64,000 nt of DNA from Nocardia elegans NBRC 108235 (GTDB lineage Bacteria > Actinomycetota > Actinomycetes > Mycobacteriales > Mycobacteriaceae), in the NCBI RefSeq assembly GCF_001612845.1, contig NZ_BDBF01000027.1:59817-123816 (forward strand), written 5' to 3'. The notes under the pieces are model-generated. The model saw only the letters and a program-made list of their open reading frames with translations. It was not told the origin of the DNA and did no database searches. Numbering within the stretch: position 1 is the stretch's first letter; each line of letters begins with the position of its first letter. Both the position numbers and the translations under genes were made by a program. Below are positions 33,553 to 41,569 of this stretch, piece by piece.

Positions 33553-34365
33553 GGCCCGGCCTTCGCCCACGATCACGCCGGGCGTGCCCGTATTCGGCAC
33601 AGCGACGACGACGAACAGGGTCGCGGCCGCGAAGAACGGTTCGGTGGCGAGGTGGGTCAGCCACGTGTCGGCCGCGTCGCGGGTGAAATATCCGGCGGCG
33701 ACGGCACGATCGGTGACTCGTTCGAAGCCGAGCACTCGGTCGGCGGTGGTGACATCCCGGAAGACCGTGGTGATAGGCAGTACGTCCGCGACGTGAAAAC
33801 CACAGCCGACGGCGAGCCGGGGCAGCTGCCGGCCGATCTGTCCGTTGCGGACCACCACATCGGTGACGAAACGCGTGTAGGCACGGGCGATGTCGATGTC
33901 GGGATGGTCGATGACCAGCGTGTCCCAGTCCGGCTCGGCAAGCACGGCGATGCCGTTCGGCCGCAGAATCCGGCGGATCTCGGCAAGCACCCGTGCCGGG
34001 TCCGCCACGTGTTGCAGCACCCGGTCGGTGTGTGCGCGGTCGGCGACGGCATCGGGAAGGTCGAGACCGTGGATGTCGCCGTGGACGAGTTCGATCGGTT
34101 CCCCCGCCCGAATGTCCGACCGTGCCTCGGTGAGGGCGGCAGCGTCGCTGTCGACGCCGACGACCCGGCCGCCCGGACCGGTCGCCGCGACGAAGCCACG
34201 CAGGTCCGCCCCGGGCCCGCAGCCGAGGTCGACAACTGTGTGGCCCGGTTGTATGTCCAGCTGCTCCAACGCGATCGCCTTGTAGTGCCGGCCTAGATCC
34301 GAATCCGCGAGGCGACGGAGATAGTTGTTCGCGCGGTGCTTTTCGAAGACCTCGGCATTCACCAT
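33550..34365 (-). CDS. SAM-dependent methyltransferase
   Basis: 271 aa. Class I methyltransferase: motif I VVDLGCGPGAD (about residues 43-53), the acidic end of strand 2 VVGVDSD, motif in VHGDIHGLDLP, and VLAEIRRILRPNGIAVLAEPD. The central region matches the Methyltransf_11/25 pattern used for small-molecule or quinone methylation. The substrate is unknown. It stands alone between the LLM oxidoreductase (convergent) and an NmrA-like reductase (same strand, 44 bp upstream), with which it could be cotranscribed. Confidence 0.83.
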   Translation of the reverse strand: MVNAEVFEKHRANNYLRRLADSDLGRHYKAIALEQLDIQPGHTVVDLGCGPGADLRGFVAATGPGGRVVGVDSDAAALTEARSDIRAGEPIELVHGDIHGLDLPDAVADRAHTDRVLQHVADPARVLAEIRRILRPNGIAVLAEPDWDTLVIDHPDIDIARAYTRFVTDVVVRNGQIGRQLPRLAVGCGFHVADVLPITTVFRDVTTADRVLGFERVTDRAVAAGYFTRDAADTWLTHLATEPFFAAATLFVVVAVPNTGTPGVIVGEGRA

Positions 34366-34408
34366 GTCGAAGGTACCGCTGCCCTGCGCAACCGGCAGGC
34401 GCGTCCGG

Positions 34409-35143
34409 TCAGTGCGAGCGCAGCCAGTCGCGGTAGTGGGTGCGGGCCAGATGGGCGTCCGGGGGCGCTGTCAGCTCATCGCCTTCGACCGCGGCGAACA
34501 GGCCCGCGGCGTTGTCGGTGACAACGTGGCGGTGGTCGCCGGTGGCTTCCAGTGTGATGCGGCCGAGTTCGTCGAGAGCGAAGACATCCGGACCCGCGAT
34601 ATTGCGAATGCCCCGCAGTGGTGCGCCGACGGCCACCTCCGCGACCTCGGCGGCGACCTCCGCGGAGCTGATGGGCTGGATCGGAGTGGCGGGCAGGTGC
34701 ACGGCGTCGCCGTCGGTGGTCGCGTCCATCGTCGGTGCGACGAACTCCATGAATTGGGTGGCGCGCACGATCGAGTACGGAATCGGCCCCGCCTCGACCA
34801 GATTCTCCTGCAGGGCTTTCGCCCGGTAGTAGGCCAGGGCCGGCACACGGTCGACACCGACGATGGACAACGTCACGAGATGCCCGACACCGGCCGCCTC
34901 CGCGGCGGCCAGCAGATTGGTCACCGTGGTGCGGAAGAAGTCGATGGACGCGTCGTCGAAGGTCGGTGAATTGGTCACGTTCACGACGACCTCGGCGCCG
35001 CTGAGCGCGTCGTCGAGGCCCTGCCCGGTGAGCAGGTCGAGGCCGGTCGAGCGGGCGTGCCCGGACGCCTCGTGTCCCGCCGCGGTGAGGCGCTGGATCA
35101 CCTGGGAGCCGATCAGTCCGGTGCCGATGACGGAGACTTTCAT
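34409..35143 (-). CDS. NmrA-like NAD(P)-binding reductase (atypical SDR)
   Basis: 244 aa from the ATG at 35143 (AGGAG upstream); the open frame extends 98 codons further but through non-coding-looking sequence. N-terminal nucleotide loop GTGLIGSQV, then VVNVTNSPTFDD, HLVTLSIVGVDR, YYRAKALQE (Tyr-x3-Lys-like) and PYSIVRATQFMEFV, typical of NmrA/TMR-type sensors and reductases. Nearby TetR, membrane and MDR genes on the same strand suggest a redox-stress cluster, but the 235-bp gap to the TetR argues for its own promoter. Confidence 0.83.
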   Translation of the reverse strand: MKVSVIGTGLIGSQVIQRLTAAGHEASGHARSTGLDLLTGQGLDDALSGAEVVVNVTNSPTFDDASIDFFRTTVTNLLAAAEAAGVGHLVTLSIVGVDRVPALAYYRAKALQENLVEAGPIPYSIVRATQFMEFVAPTMDATTDGDAVHLPATPIQPISSAEVAAEVAEVAVGAPLRGIRNIAGPDVFALDELGRITLEATGDHRHVVTDNAAGLFAAVEGDELTAPPDAHLARTHYRDWLRSH

Positions 35144-35378
35144 GCTGCTCCTACGGTTGGGTTCGAACTCGGAGGCCCCGGATTGCCCGGGGCGACAGGT
35201 TTTTCCGCGTGTTGCCGGCATCGGTGGACGGGGCGCGATCACCGTGGCGGCGTCGTAGTCGAGCGCGGCAATACTATCGACGCGCGGTCGTCGGCCGGGG
35301 TCCTCCGAGGGGAGGGTTTCGACGCCGCCGCCGAGTTGCGGCCATCTCGTGATCCGACGAGGACGCGGCCGCCACGGC

Positions 35379-36005
35379 TCATCGTTTTCCGGGCGGCGTG
35401 ATTCCGGCGAGGAGGACATCCGCGACATGGTCGGCATAGGTCAGGGGGTCGACATCCGGATTCGTGTCGAGATAATCGAGCATGCTGTCGACCATCCCCT
35501 GATACGTCACCGCCAACAGCCGCGGATCGAGGTCCGCGCGCAGCTGTCCATGGTCCTGACCGCGCCGTAGGAGTGCGGCTTGCCGGGCATACAGGGCGCT
35601 GTATTCCCGGTCGCGCAGGGCGGCACCGCCGCCGAATGCGCCCAGATTCAGCACGATCTGGCGGATCGTCCGCAGCTCGGCACCGTGCGTGGCGGGCAGC
35701 TGCGCCGCGCGCCGGATCGCCGCGCGCAGCAGATCATCGACATCGGCGTCGAGGTCGATGTCGGCCGCGACGACCGCTTCGAGTGCGGTGAACGCGCGCC
35801 GGGCGGCGTGTGCCATCAAGTCGTCGAAGTCGGTGAAGTAGTGCCAGAGCAAGCCTTTCGACACTCCGGCGGTGCGGGCGATCTCGTCGGCGGTGGCCGC
35901 GGCGAGCCCGTCGCGCCCGACGATCTCGATGGCCGCGGTCTCCAACTGGAGGCGGCGGGCCTCGGCGCTGAGCCGTTGCCGGGCGCGCTGATTCGGGCCC
36001 GTCAT
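35379..36005 (-). CDS. TetR family regulator
   Basis: 208 aa from the ATG at 36005, which overlaps the stop of the preceding membrane-protein gene (ATGA). HTH about residues 15-55 (ADEIARTAGVSKGLLWHYFTDF). The helical C-domain has DDLLRAAIRRAAQ and GMVDSMLDYLD blocks. It is cotranscribed with the small membrane protein; two TGAC-N6-GTCA repeats before that gene are the likely autoregulatory sites. The effector is unknown; a lipophilic compound is plausible given the membrane partner. Confidence 0.88.
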   Translation of the reverse strand: MTGPNQRARQRLSAEARRLQLETAAIEIVGRDGLAAATADEIARTAGVSKGLLWHYFTDFDDLMAHAARRAFTALEAVVAADIDLDADVDDLLRAAIRRAAQLPATHGAELRTIRQIVLNLGAFGGGAALRDREYSALYARQAALLRRGQDHGQLRADLDPRLLAVTYQGMVDSMLDYLDTNPDVDPLTYADHVADVLLAGITPPGKR

Positions 36006-36388
36006 ATCCGCTCGCGCACGACCAGAAGGATCATCAGCGCCATCAGCACCGCGATGCCCAGCATCTCCACGCGCATCCATCCGGGTAGGAAATGCGGCAG
36101 CAGCGCTTCGACGACGTTCACCAGGAACAGCGCGGCCGCGATCAGGCCGACGGCGCGCAGCGCGGCGATACCGCCGCGACGTGCCGACCGGAAGCGCAGC
36201 GGTAGCAGCACCGCGAACACCGCCACGATCACCGCGTGCCCCCATGCCTCGCGCGGCGCCTCGTACGGGGCGACCGCGGACAGAACCGCAAGGGCGGCAA
36301 CGGTTGCCAGAGCTGTCCCGACATAGACCCGCACCAGCACACCGAGACGCTCGAGCTCGATCGACGCAGCGGGTGACTTATTGACCAC
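36002..36388 (-). CDS. Small four-helix membrane protein
   Basis: 128 aa starting at GTG 36388. Four hydrophobic segments are visible at about residues 18-40, 52-66, 78-98 and 108-123. No family recognised beyond generic actinobacterial membrane protein. There is no ribosome site before the GTG, but TAGTGT (TANNNT) lies exactly seven bases upstream, the usual layout of a leaderless transcript. It is translationally coupled to the TetR gene that follows, whose product likely regulates it. Confidence 0.65.
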   Translation of the reverse strand: MVNKSPAASIELERLGVLVRVYVGTALATVAALAVLSAVAPYEAPREAWGHAVIVAVFAVLLPLRFRSARRGGIAALRAVGLIAAALFLVNVVEALLPHFLPGWMRVEMLGIAVLMALMILLVVRERI

Positions 36389-36395
36389 GCAGTCA
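36382..36395. promoter_or_regulatory. TetR operator candidate 1 (TGAC-N6-GTCA)
   Basis: TGACCACGCAGTCA; extended arms TTGAC/GTCAA (36381-36396). It covers the GTG start of the membrane-protein gene, consistent with repression of a leaderless message. Confidence 0.5.
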
Positions 36396-36402
36396 ACACT
36401 AA

Positions 36403-36416
36403 TGACCGGCCAGTCA
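36403..36416. promoter_or_regulatory. TetR operator candidate 2 (TGAC-N6-GTCA)
   Basis: TGACCGGCCAGTCA, a near-perfect palindrome 21 bp (two helical turns) from the first copy and just upstream of the -10-like TAGTGT. The TGACnGGCCnGTCA core is a form common for actinobacterial TetR operators. Confidence 0.6.
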
Positions 36417-36437
36417 ATACGTCAACCCTGCCCCCTG

Positions 36438-37358
36438 CTACTCGTCGGCGACCCGGATGATCGTCCGGCCCGGTGTGCGATGGCGGCGAGCGAATGCGGA
36501 CGCCGTGTCGGCGAGGGGTCGCACGGAGCCGACGATGGGCTCGAGCCGCCCCGACCGCACCCGCTGGGCGAGATCGGCCAGCCGCGCGCGGTCGGGTTCG
36601 ACGACGAAGAAGACGGCGCGCCCGTCCCTGGGCTGCGTCGTCGGCGGCATGGCGATGGTGACGAGGGTGCCACCAGGACGGACCAGTTCGGTCGAGCGCT
36701 CGAGGATCGCGCCGCCGATGACGTCGAAGACGACATCCACCGCACCGGCGTCCCGGAGGTCGTCGCTGTCCAGATCGAGGAAGGCCTGTGCGCCGAGTCC
36801 GAGGACGAGGTCACGGTCGCCGGCTCGGCCGGTGCCGATCACGTGCGCGCCCACCTCGCGCGCGAGTTGCACCGCGATCGAGCCCACACCGCCTGCGGCG
36901 CCGTGAATCAGGACCGTCCGGCCGGTCGTCAGGTGGGCGTGGTCGAACAACCCCTGCCATGCGGTCAGGCCGGAAATGGGCAGCGCGGCGGCCACGATGT
37001 AGTCGATATCGGCCGCGAGCGGGGCGAGGTTGCGGGCCTCCACCGCGGTGTATTCGGCCAGCGATCCGTTGCGCGCCCAGTCGGTCGGCCCGAATACCCG
37101 CTGGCCGACGGTGAGACCGGTGGTTCCGTAGCCGAGTTCGACGACGACACCGGCCAGCTCGTGTCCGGGGATGGTGGGTGTCCGGTCGCGGCCGGCACGA
37201 TCGGACCAGGTTGTCGGCCAGTCGAGTTCGCCGGGCGTGAAGCCGGCGGCGTGCACCCGCACGACGACGTCGTTCTCCGCGGCGTGCGGGTAGGGCATAT
37301 CGGTCGAGGTGAGCCCGGCGATACCGGAATCACGGTCGCGCACGGTCATCGCTCGCAT
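36438..37358 (-). CDS. Zinc-less MDR family quinone/NADPH oxidoreductase
   Basis: 306 aa with AAAGGA before the ATG. Medium-chain dehydrogenase/reductase fold: GroES-like N-domain (IPGHELAGVVVELG), SGLTAWQGLF, and the nucleotide loop HGAAGGVGSIAVQLA. The Cys ligands of zinc alcohol dehydrogenases are missing, so it belongs with quinone and enoyl reductases that use NADPH. It sits just upstream of the membrane-protein/TetR pair with the operators in the 50-bp gap, so it may be regulated with them or merely adjacent. Confidence 0.85.
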   Translation of the reverse strand: MRAMTVRDRDSGIAGLTSTDMPYPHAAENDVVVRVHAAGFTPGELDWPTTWSDRAGRDRTPTIPGHELAGVVVELGYGTTGLTVGQRVFGPTDWARNGSLAEYTAVEARNLAPLAADIDYIVAAALPISGLTAWQGLFDHAHLTTGRTVLIHGAAGGVGSIAVQLAREVGAHVIGTGRAGDRDLVLGLGAQAFLDLDSDDLRDAGAVDVVFDVIGGAILERSTELVRPGGTLVTIAMPPTTQPRDGRAVFFVVEPDRARLADLAQRVRSGRLEPIVGSVRPLADTASAFARRHRTPGRTIIRVADE

Positions 37359-37579
37359 GCTGGAGTCCTTTCCCGGGACATCCCCGTCGGCAGCGGCAGA
37401 TTGTCGGGTCGGCTCGGCCAGGGCGAGCCGAGGATGCTCTCGACCGTCGTCGGACGCCGGAAGCCGGGGACGAAATGCGCGAGCACATCGGAATCCACTG
37501 TGCCATCGGTGGTTTCGGGCCGGTTCCGGAGTCCGTCGATGACCTCCGGCATGACGTGTGGCCTTCCGGCTGACGACAT
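37346..37579 (-). CDS. Hypothetical protein, 77 aa
   Basis: The ATG at 37579 follows GAGGGGATAGGG, and the frame ends 13 bases inside the start of the MDR reductase, suggesting cotranscription. The product is polar, Pro/Arg rich, with the more ordered stretch VDSDVLAHFVPGFRRPTTVES. I do not recognise it. It could be the truncated end of an older gene; the good ribosome site is the main argument for expression. Confidence 0.35.
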   Translation of the reverse strand: MSSAGRPHVMPEVIDGLRNRPETTDGTVDSDVLAHFVPGFRRPTTVESILGSPWPSRPDNLPLPTGMSRERTPACER

Positions 37580-37639
37580 CCCTATCCCCTCGCAGTCGCG
37601 AAGACCGCGAGGGAATACGGGCGTCGTGGTGACCGTGCG

Positions 37640-38443
37640 CTATGTCGCCGCGGGGCCGGATGCATCGGCGGGGATGGGCGCATCGGTGGGAGCGGCTTTC
37701 GGCGGGAGCGGCGCGGTGAGCCCGACGATCGCGCCGACCGCCGCACCGAGCGCCCCACCGAGCGCGGCAGCGGGCGCGGCGACGACCGCGGCGCCGACGG
37801 CCGCGCCGATCAGCGGGCCGGCCACCAGACCGGTCGGCAGGAACGGGATACCGACGACGAATCCGGCTGCCGCACCGAGCGCCGCAGCGGGGATCGCGAG
37901 GGGTGCGGACACCGCCGCGCCGATGCCGGCACCGATGGCCGCACCGACTCCGGCGTCGACCACCGTGGCGGCACAGCGATCGGGATCGGCGGGAACCTGT
38001 TCACAGAACGTCTCGATCGGATGCTGGTCCTCGACGGGCAGCGCATCCGCGATCGGGGCCGCCGTGTCGACGGGTGTCGCGTCCGTAACGGCAGCGGCCG
38101 CGGTGGCGACGGACGGCGCGTCTGCCGTCGCCGCCTGGGCCGACCCTTCGTCGCCGGGTCCGTTCTGCGGGGCGGCGGCCGAATTGTCCTGGACGACAGG
38201 ACCGTCGGCGGGCGGCAGGGGCAGCGGCACCGGGAAGGGAATCATCCCCTGCACATCGTGCGCCAGCGTTTGCCAGTCCACTGCCAGCGGCGGCACAGCG
38301 GGCGCCTGCGCGGCGTCGGCCGGGGTGAGAACGAGATCGCCGGGAGATGCCGTGGCCACTCCCGTGCCTAAAAAGACCGCAAGCGGCAACATGCTCGCAA
38401 TCAACAATGGACGTGACATGCGCCGATGACCAGTCTCCGGCAT
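37640..38443 (-). CDS. Secreted Ala/Pro-rich protein with a glycine-zipper-like hydrophobic half
   Basis: 267 aa; GGGAGG precedes the ATG. A signal peptide (RPLLIASMLPLAVFLGTGVATA) is followed by a Pro/Ala-rich linker (residues 35-140), two Cys (FCEQVP, RCAATV) that could form a disulfide, and about 90 residues of alternating Gly/Ala/Val/Pro (GAAIGAGIGAAVSAP and similar) resembling glycine-zipper membrane-inserting segments. Proteins of this pattern are common and uncharacterised in nocardiae. It probably acts in the cell envelope. A strand change and lack of close neighbours give no further clue. Confidence 0.7.
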   Translation of the reverse strand: MPETGHRRMSRPLLIASMLPLAVFLGTGVATASPGDLVLTPADAAQAPAVPPLAVDWQTLAHDVQGMIPFPVPLPLPPADGPVVQDNSAAAPQNGPGDEGSAQAATADAPSVATAAAAVTDATPVDTAAPIADALPVEDQHPIETFCEQVPADPDRCAATVVDAGVGAAIGAGIGAAVSAPLAIPAAALGAAAGFVVGIPFLPTGLVAGPLIGAAVGAAVVAAPAAALGGALGAAVGAIVGLTAPLPPKAAPTDAPIPADASGPAAT

Positions 38444-38884
38444 TTCACACCTCCCGGGTGTTTATCTTCGAGTTTTTCCCGACCCTCTCGCATGGTTGTG
38501 CACGTTGCGGCTGAGGTAGTTTAAGCTCCAACCCGGACCGGGCAGTGGAGAAACGGCGAATTCACGTGCGTCGATCGAATGACGATTTCGCCGCCCGAAA
38601 CAGTGAATCCCAGCGTGCGGCGCAGTCGACTACGAATTCTCGGCAAATTCGTGGCAGAGTCCGATCGGAACGCGAACCGCAACGCTCCCGCACCCTCCGG
38701 GACCGGTTTCACCACACAGGCGTCAAATTAGCTGTCAGGCTGCCATCGATCGCGAGCGGGTTCACCGCGACGGGCTACGCTCACGACCCGAGCACGGGAC
38801 AGGCGGCCGAGCAGACGGGTCGGATCGTGGGCCGCCTTGCTCGAAATCCTCTTCCACGGCGGCTACTCGGCGTAGAAAGAGGTC
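38444..38884. other. Intergenic interval, 441 bp
   Basis: The interval between the divergent secreted-protein gene and the 55-aa membrane-protein gene. It includes an AT-rich promoter-like patch near 38460-38530. No coding frame with a credible start and no strong hairpin was found. Confidence 0.35.
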
Positions 38885-39052
38885 ATGGGAAGGCAGGCGA
38901 CCGTCGTTGTCTACGTGCTCGCACTGGTGGCCGTCGTGGTCGGCGTGGATGTGCTGTTCTTCAGACACCATTTCTGGGCACGGCTGCTGGTGAATATCGG
39001 GATCGTGCTGGTGTTCGCCGCGTTCTACCTCAGGTTCGTGCAGCGTTCGTGA
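38885..39052 (+). CDS. Small two-helix membrane protein, 55 aa
   Basis: The ATG follows AAAGAGG at good spacing. Two transmembrane segments (VVVYVLALVAVVVGVDVLFF and LLVNIGIVLVFAAFYLRFV) are joined by a short RHHFWARL loop. The size and shape match the small conserved membrane proteins of actinobacteria with unknown function. No neighbours on the same transcript are evident. Confidence 0.68.
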   Translation: MGRQATVVVYVLALVAVVVGVDVLFFRHHFWARLLVNIGIVLVFAAFYLRFVQRS

Positions 39053-39218
39053 CGCGCCGGAGACGAGGTGGTCGACGGTTCGGGCGCACATCGCCGATGT
39101 CGCAACCGCCGAGCCGATGAATTCGCCTCCGCCCCTTCGTCTGTAGTGGGAACGCTCGTCCGCCCTGCGGGGACACCGTTGATCAGCGGCGCGGGCACAC
39201 CCGGACTGGAGGTTGTGG

Positions 39219-39884
39219 ATGTCGAACAGGATCGCTCGCGAGGATATCTGGGCTATGGTCCGGGCCGAACGGGCAGCGCTGGCCGAAGAGCTCGCCGGCT
39301 TGGACGAGCAGCAGTGGGACCGGCCGACGTTGTGCGGGGAGTGGACGGTGGAGGAGGTCGTCGCCCACCTCACCGCGACGGCCACCATCGGCCGGTTTCG
39401 CTGGCTCCGGAGTGTGCTCGGCGCCCGGTTCGACTTCGACGAGCACAACAATCGGCGACTCGCCGAGCATCGGGGCGCGACTCCCGCCGAAACTCTGGCA
39501 CGGTTTCGAGCGGTCGCCACCAGCACCGTCGCGCCGTCGGGACATACCGCGGCCTGGCTCGGTGAGGTGGTGGTCCACGCGCAGGACATCCGCCGCCCCC
39601 TCGGACTGTCCGGCACGCCCTCCGTGGACGCCGCCACCGCGGTCGCCCGCTTCTACGCCGGACGAAATTTCACGGTGTCCAGCCGCAGCAGGATCGAGGG
39701 ATTGCGGCTGGAGGCAACCGACGGCCCCTTCACAGCCGGGACCGGTTCACCGGTCGCCGGCAGCACGATCGCACTGACCATGGCGATGGCCGGCCGAATC
39801 ACCTACTGCGACGACCTCTCCGGTTCCGGGGCGGCCATTCTGCGCGATCGGCTGAGCACGGCCACCGATCACACCATCGCATGA
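39219..39884 (+). CDS. DinB/mycothiol-dependent maleylpyruvate isomerase-like protein
   Basis: 221 aa from the ATG at 39219, six bases after GGAGG. The N-terminal part (WAMVRAERAALAEELAGLDEQQWDRPTLCGEWTVEEVVAHL) is the TIGR03083 signature, with the His that binds metal in VAHL and a second in EVVVHAQDIRRPLGL. The family covers mycothiol-dependent isomerases and many proteins without known substrate, often in redox or detoxification. It converges on a membrane protein, separated by a terminator hairpin. Confidence 0.83.
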   Translation: MSNRIAREDIWAMVRAERAALAEELAGLDEQQWDRPTLCGEWTVEEVVAHLTATATIGRFRWLRSVLGARFDFDEHNNRRLAEHRGATPAETLARFRAVATSTVAPSGHTAAWLGEVVVHAQDIRRPLGLSGTPSVDAATAVARFYAGRNFTVSSRSRIEGLRLEATDGPFTAGTGSPVAGSTIALTMAMAGRITYCDDLSGSGAAILRDRLSTATDHTIA

Positions 39885-39898
39885 GTCCGGACAGGGAT

Positions 39899-39939
39899 GA
39901 GGCCCGGAATACGCTGTAGCTCAGTGTATTCCGGGCCTC
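39899..39939. terminator. Bidirectional terminator
   Basis: An 18-bp stem (GAGGCCCGGAATACGCTG with CAGTGTATTCCGGGCCTC, one G-T type mismatch) and a short loop between convergent genes. Confidence 0.75.
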
Positions 39940-39956
39940 GTCACGGGGTGCGGCGA

Positions 39957-40391
39957 TCAGGGTTGAGGTTGCGCGCTGCGCGACATCCCGGTTCCACGCC
40001 GGGTGAAGGGATTGCGCAGCCGCGGCTTCGGCGTGGCCGCCGATTCCGCGGGCGCGGCCTTCGCGACAACCGGCTGCGCCGGCGGGGTCTTCGCGAGATC
40101 CTGACGAGTGGCGGTCATTTCGCGGCGCGATTGCCGCAGTTCGCGGCGTATCTCCGCATGCCGGCGCGCGGAGGAGAACGCCCCGCTCAGGGCGATGCCC
40201 AGGCCGAGCATGCCGACGGCACCGACCGCGGCACCAGCGGCGAACAGTTCGTTCTGAGTAGGGGTGAAATGGGCTCCGAACACGGTGAATTCGCTCGCCA
40301 GCACGTGCGTGTCGCCGGAATTGGCCAACGCTGCGGCGATTCCGACGACCAGCGCGGCGAACAGAATGATCAACCCGATGAATACGATCAT
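39957..40391 (-). CDS. Membrane protein with basic cytoplasmic tail, LapA-like layout
   Basis: 144 aa. Two hydrophobic segments (FIGLIILFAALVVGIAAALA, about residues 4-23, and ELFAAGAAVGAVGMLGLGIAL, about 48-68) are separated by a loop with VFGAHF, followed by an Arg-rich amphipathic helix (ARRHAEIRRELRQSRREM) and a Pro/Ala/Arg tail. The layout resembles DUF1049/LapA and related actinobacterial stress proteins. No function can be named. It is monocistronic, convergent with 39219. Confidence 0.68.
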   Translation of the reverse strand: MIVFIGLIILFAALVVGIAAALANSGDTHVLASEFTVFGAHFTPTQNELFAAGAAVGAVGMLGLGIALSGAFSSARRHAEIRRELRQSRREMTATRQDLAKTPPAQPVVAKAAPAESAATPKPRLRNPFTRRGTGMSRSAQPQP

Positions 40392-40747
40392 GGCTACTAC
40401 CGATTCTCAACATCGATGGACTGGTGTAGTTGGGAAATAACCCGCTTCCGGATCGTCAAACAGCGGTCTCGGCAAGCGCTTCGGATGCACGGCGGCGCCC
40501 CGGCCCCCGGAACCGATCCCGCCCAACGCCTTCGGACGGGTCTCCACCCCTACGCGCCGTGGAACTTCTGGACGCCGGCGCGACCTCTTCCGGCACTCCA
40601 TCGCGAACACACAGCCGATCGAATATTCGAGAAAATCACGAGCAACTCATCGGCAAATACGAAAAATCGCGAAACTCCTCGGGTATCGACATAAAATCCT
40701 ACAGTCGATATGTCCAGCAGAGCCGGTCGCGAGTCTTGGAGGCTCGT
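40392..40747. other. Divergent promoter interval with inverted repeat
   Basis: 356 bp between a membrane-protein gene and the molybdenum hydroxylase operon; AT-rich from 40620 to 40715. GACATA-N15-TATGTC (40688-40714) is a candidate operator, 33 bp before the operon's first ATG. No gene seen. Confidence 0.45.
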
Positions 40748-41569
40748 ATGGATCTGAACACCGTCGAGGACGTCATTCGCCGGCCCTCGACCCGACCGGG
40801 TCCGGATTGGCGCGCCGGAGACGCATGGCTGGCCGGAGGAACATGGTTGTTCTCCGAACCACAGCCCGCGGTCCGCCGGTTGATCGACCTCGTGGCGCTC
40901 GGCTGGCCGAGCCTGGTTCCTACCGCCCAGGGCCTGGAAATCGGCGCGACGTGCACGATCAGGGAGTTGCACGAGTTCGAGCCGCCGGGCGACTGGCCCG
41001 CCGCCGGCCTGCTTCGTTCCGGCTGTGAGGCGTTCCTGGCGTCGTTCAAGATATGGAACGCCGCGACGGTGGGCGGCAACATCTGCATGTCGCTGCCCGC
41101 CGGCCCGATGATCACCGTGACGGTGGCCCTCGAGGCCACATATCGATTGTGGGCGGCGGACGGAACGGAAAGAACCGTCGCGGCGAAAGATTTCGTCGTC
41201 GGCAATCACCGGAATGTGCTGCGGCCGGGTGAAATTCTGCGAAGTATTCACATTCCGATCGATGCGTCGCGAAAAGCGCACGCGCAGCGGCGATTCACGC
41301 TCACCGCACTCGGGCGCTCCACGATATACATGGTCGCCACCCGGACCCCGGGCGCCGACGATCTGACGCTGGTACTCACCGCGGCAACCTCCTATCCGGT
41401 TGTCCTGCACTTCGATACCGCACCCGACGCGCACGCCCTGCACGACCACATCGACGCGATTCCGGCGCACGTATGGTTCGCCGACCCCAACGGCACCCCG
41501 GAGCACCGCGAACATCTCGCGAAGCACTACGCCGAACAACTGCGGACCGAACTCGCGAGCCCGAGATGA
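40748..41569 (+). CDS. Molybdenum hydroxylase FAD-binding subunit (XdhB/CoxM type)
   Basis: 273 aa, GGAGG before the ATG. FAD_binding_5 domain with LAGGTWLF near residue 33 and the flavin motif AATVGGNICMSLPAGP around residues 103-118; a CO_deh_flav_C-like end follows RPGEILRSIHIP. It passes electrons between the Fe-S clusters of the partner subunit and NAD+ or another acceptor. Its stop overlaps the next ATG (41566-41569), so the subunits are made together. It is shorter than average but carries the essential blocks. Confidence 0.84.
   Translation: MDLNTVEDVIRRPSTRPGPDWRAGDAWLAGGTWLFSEPQPAVRRLIDLVALGWPSLVPTAQGLEIGATCTIRELHEFEPPGDWPAAGLLRSGCEAFLASFKIWNAATVGGNICMSLPAGPMITVTVALEATYRLWAADGTERTVAAKDFVVGNHRNVLRPGEILRSIHIPIDASRKAHAQRRFTLTALGRSTIYMVATRTPGADDLTLVLTAATSYPVVLHFDTAPDAHALHDHIDAIPAHVWFADPNGTPEHREHLAKHYAEQLRTELASPR

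Noticed and set aside
32060..33664. 534-codon minus-strand frame over the LLM gene
   Set aside because: Mostly antisense shadow. The last 34 residues before 32060 look protein-like, but without a start or family I do not call a remnant.
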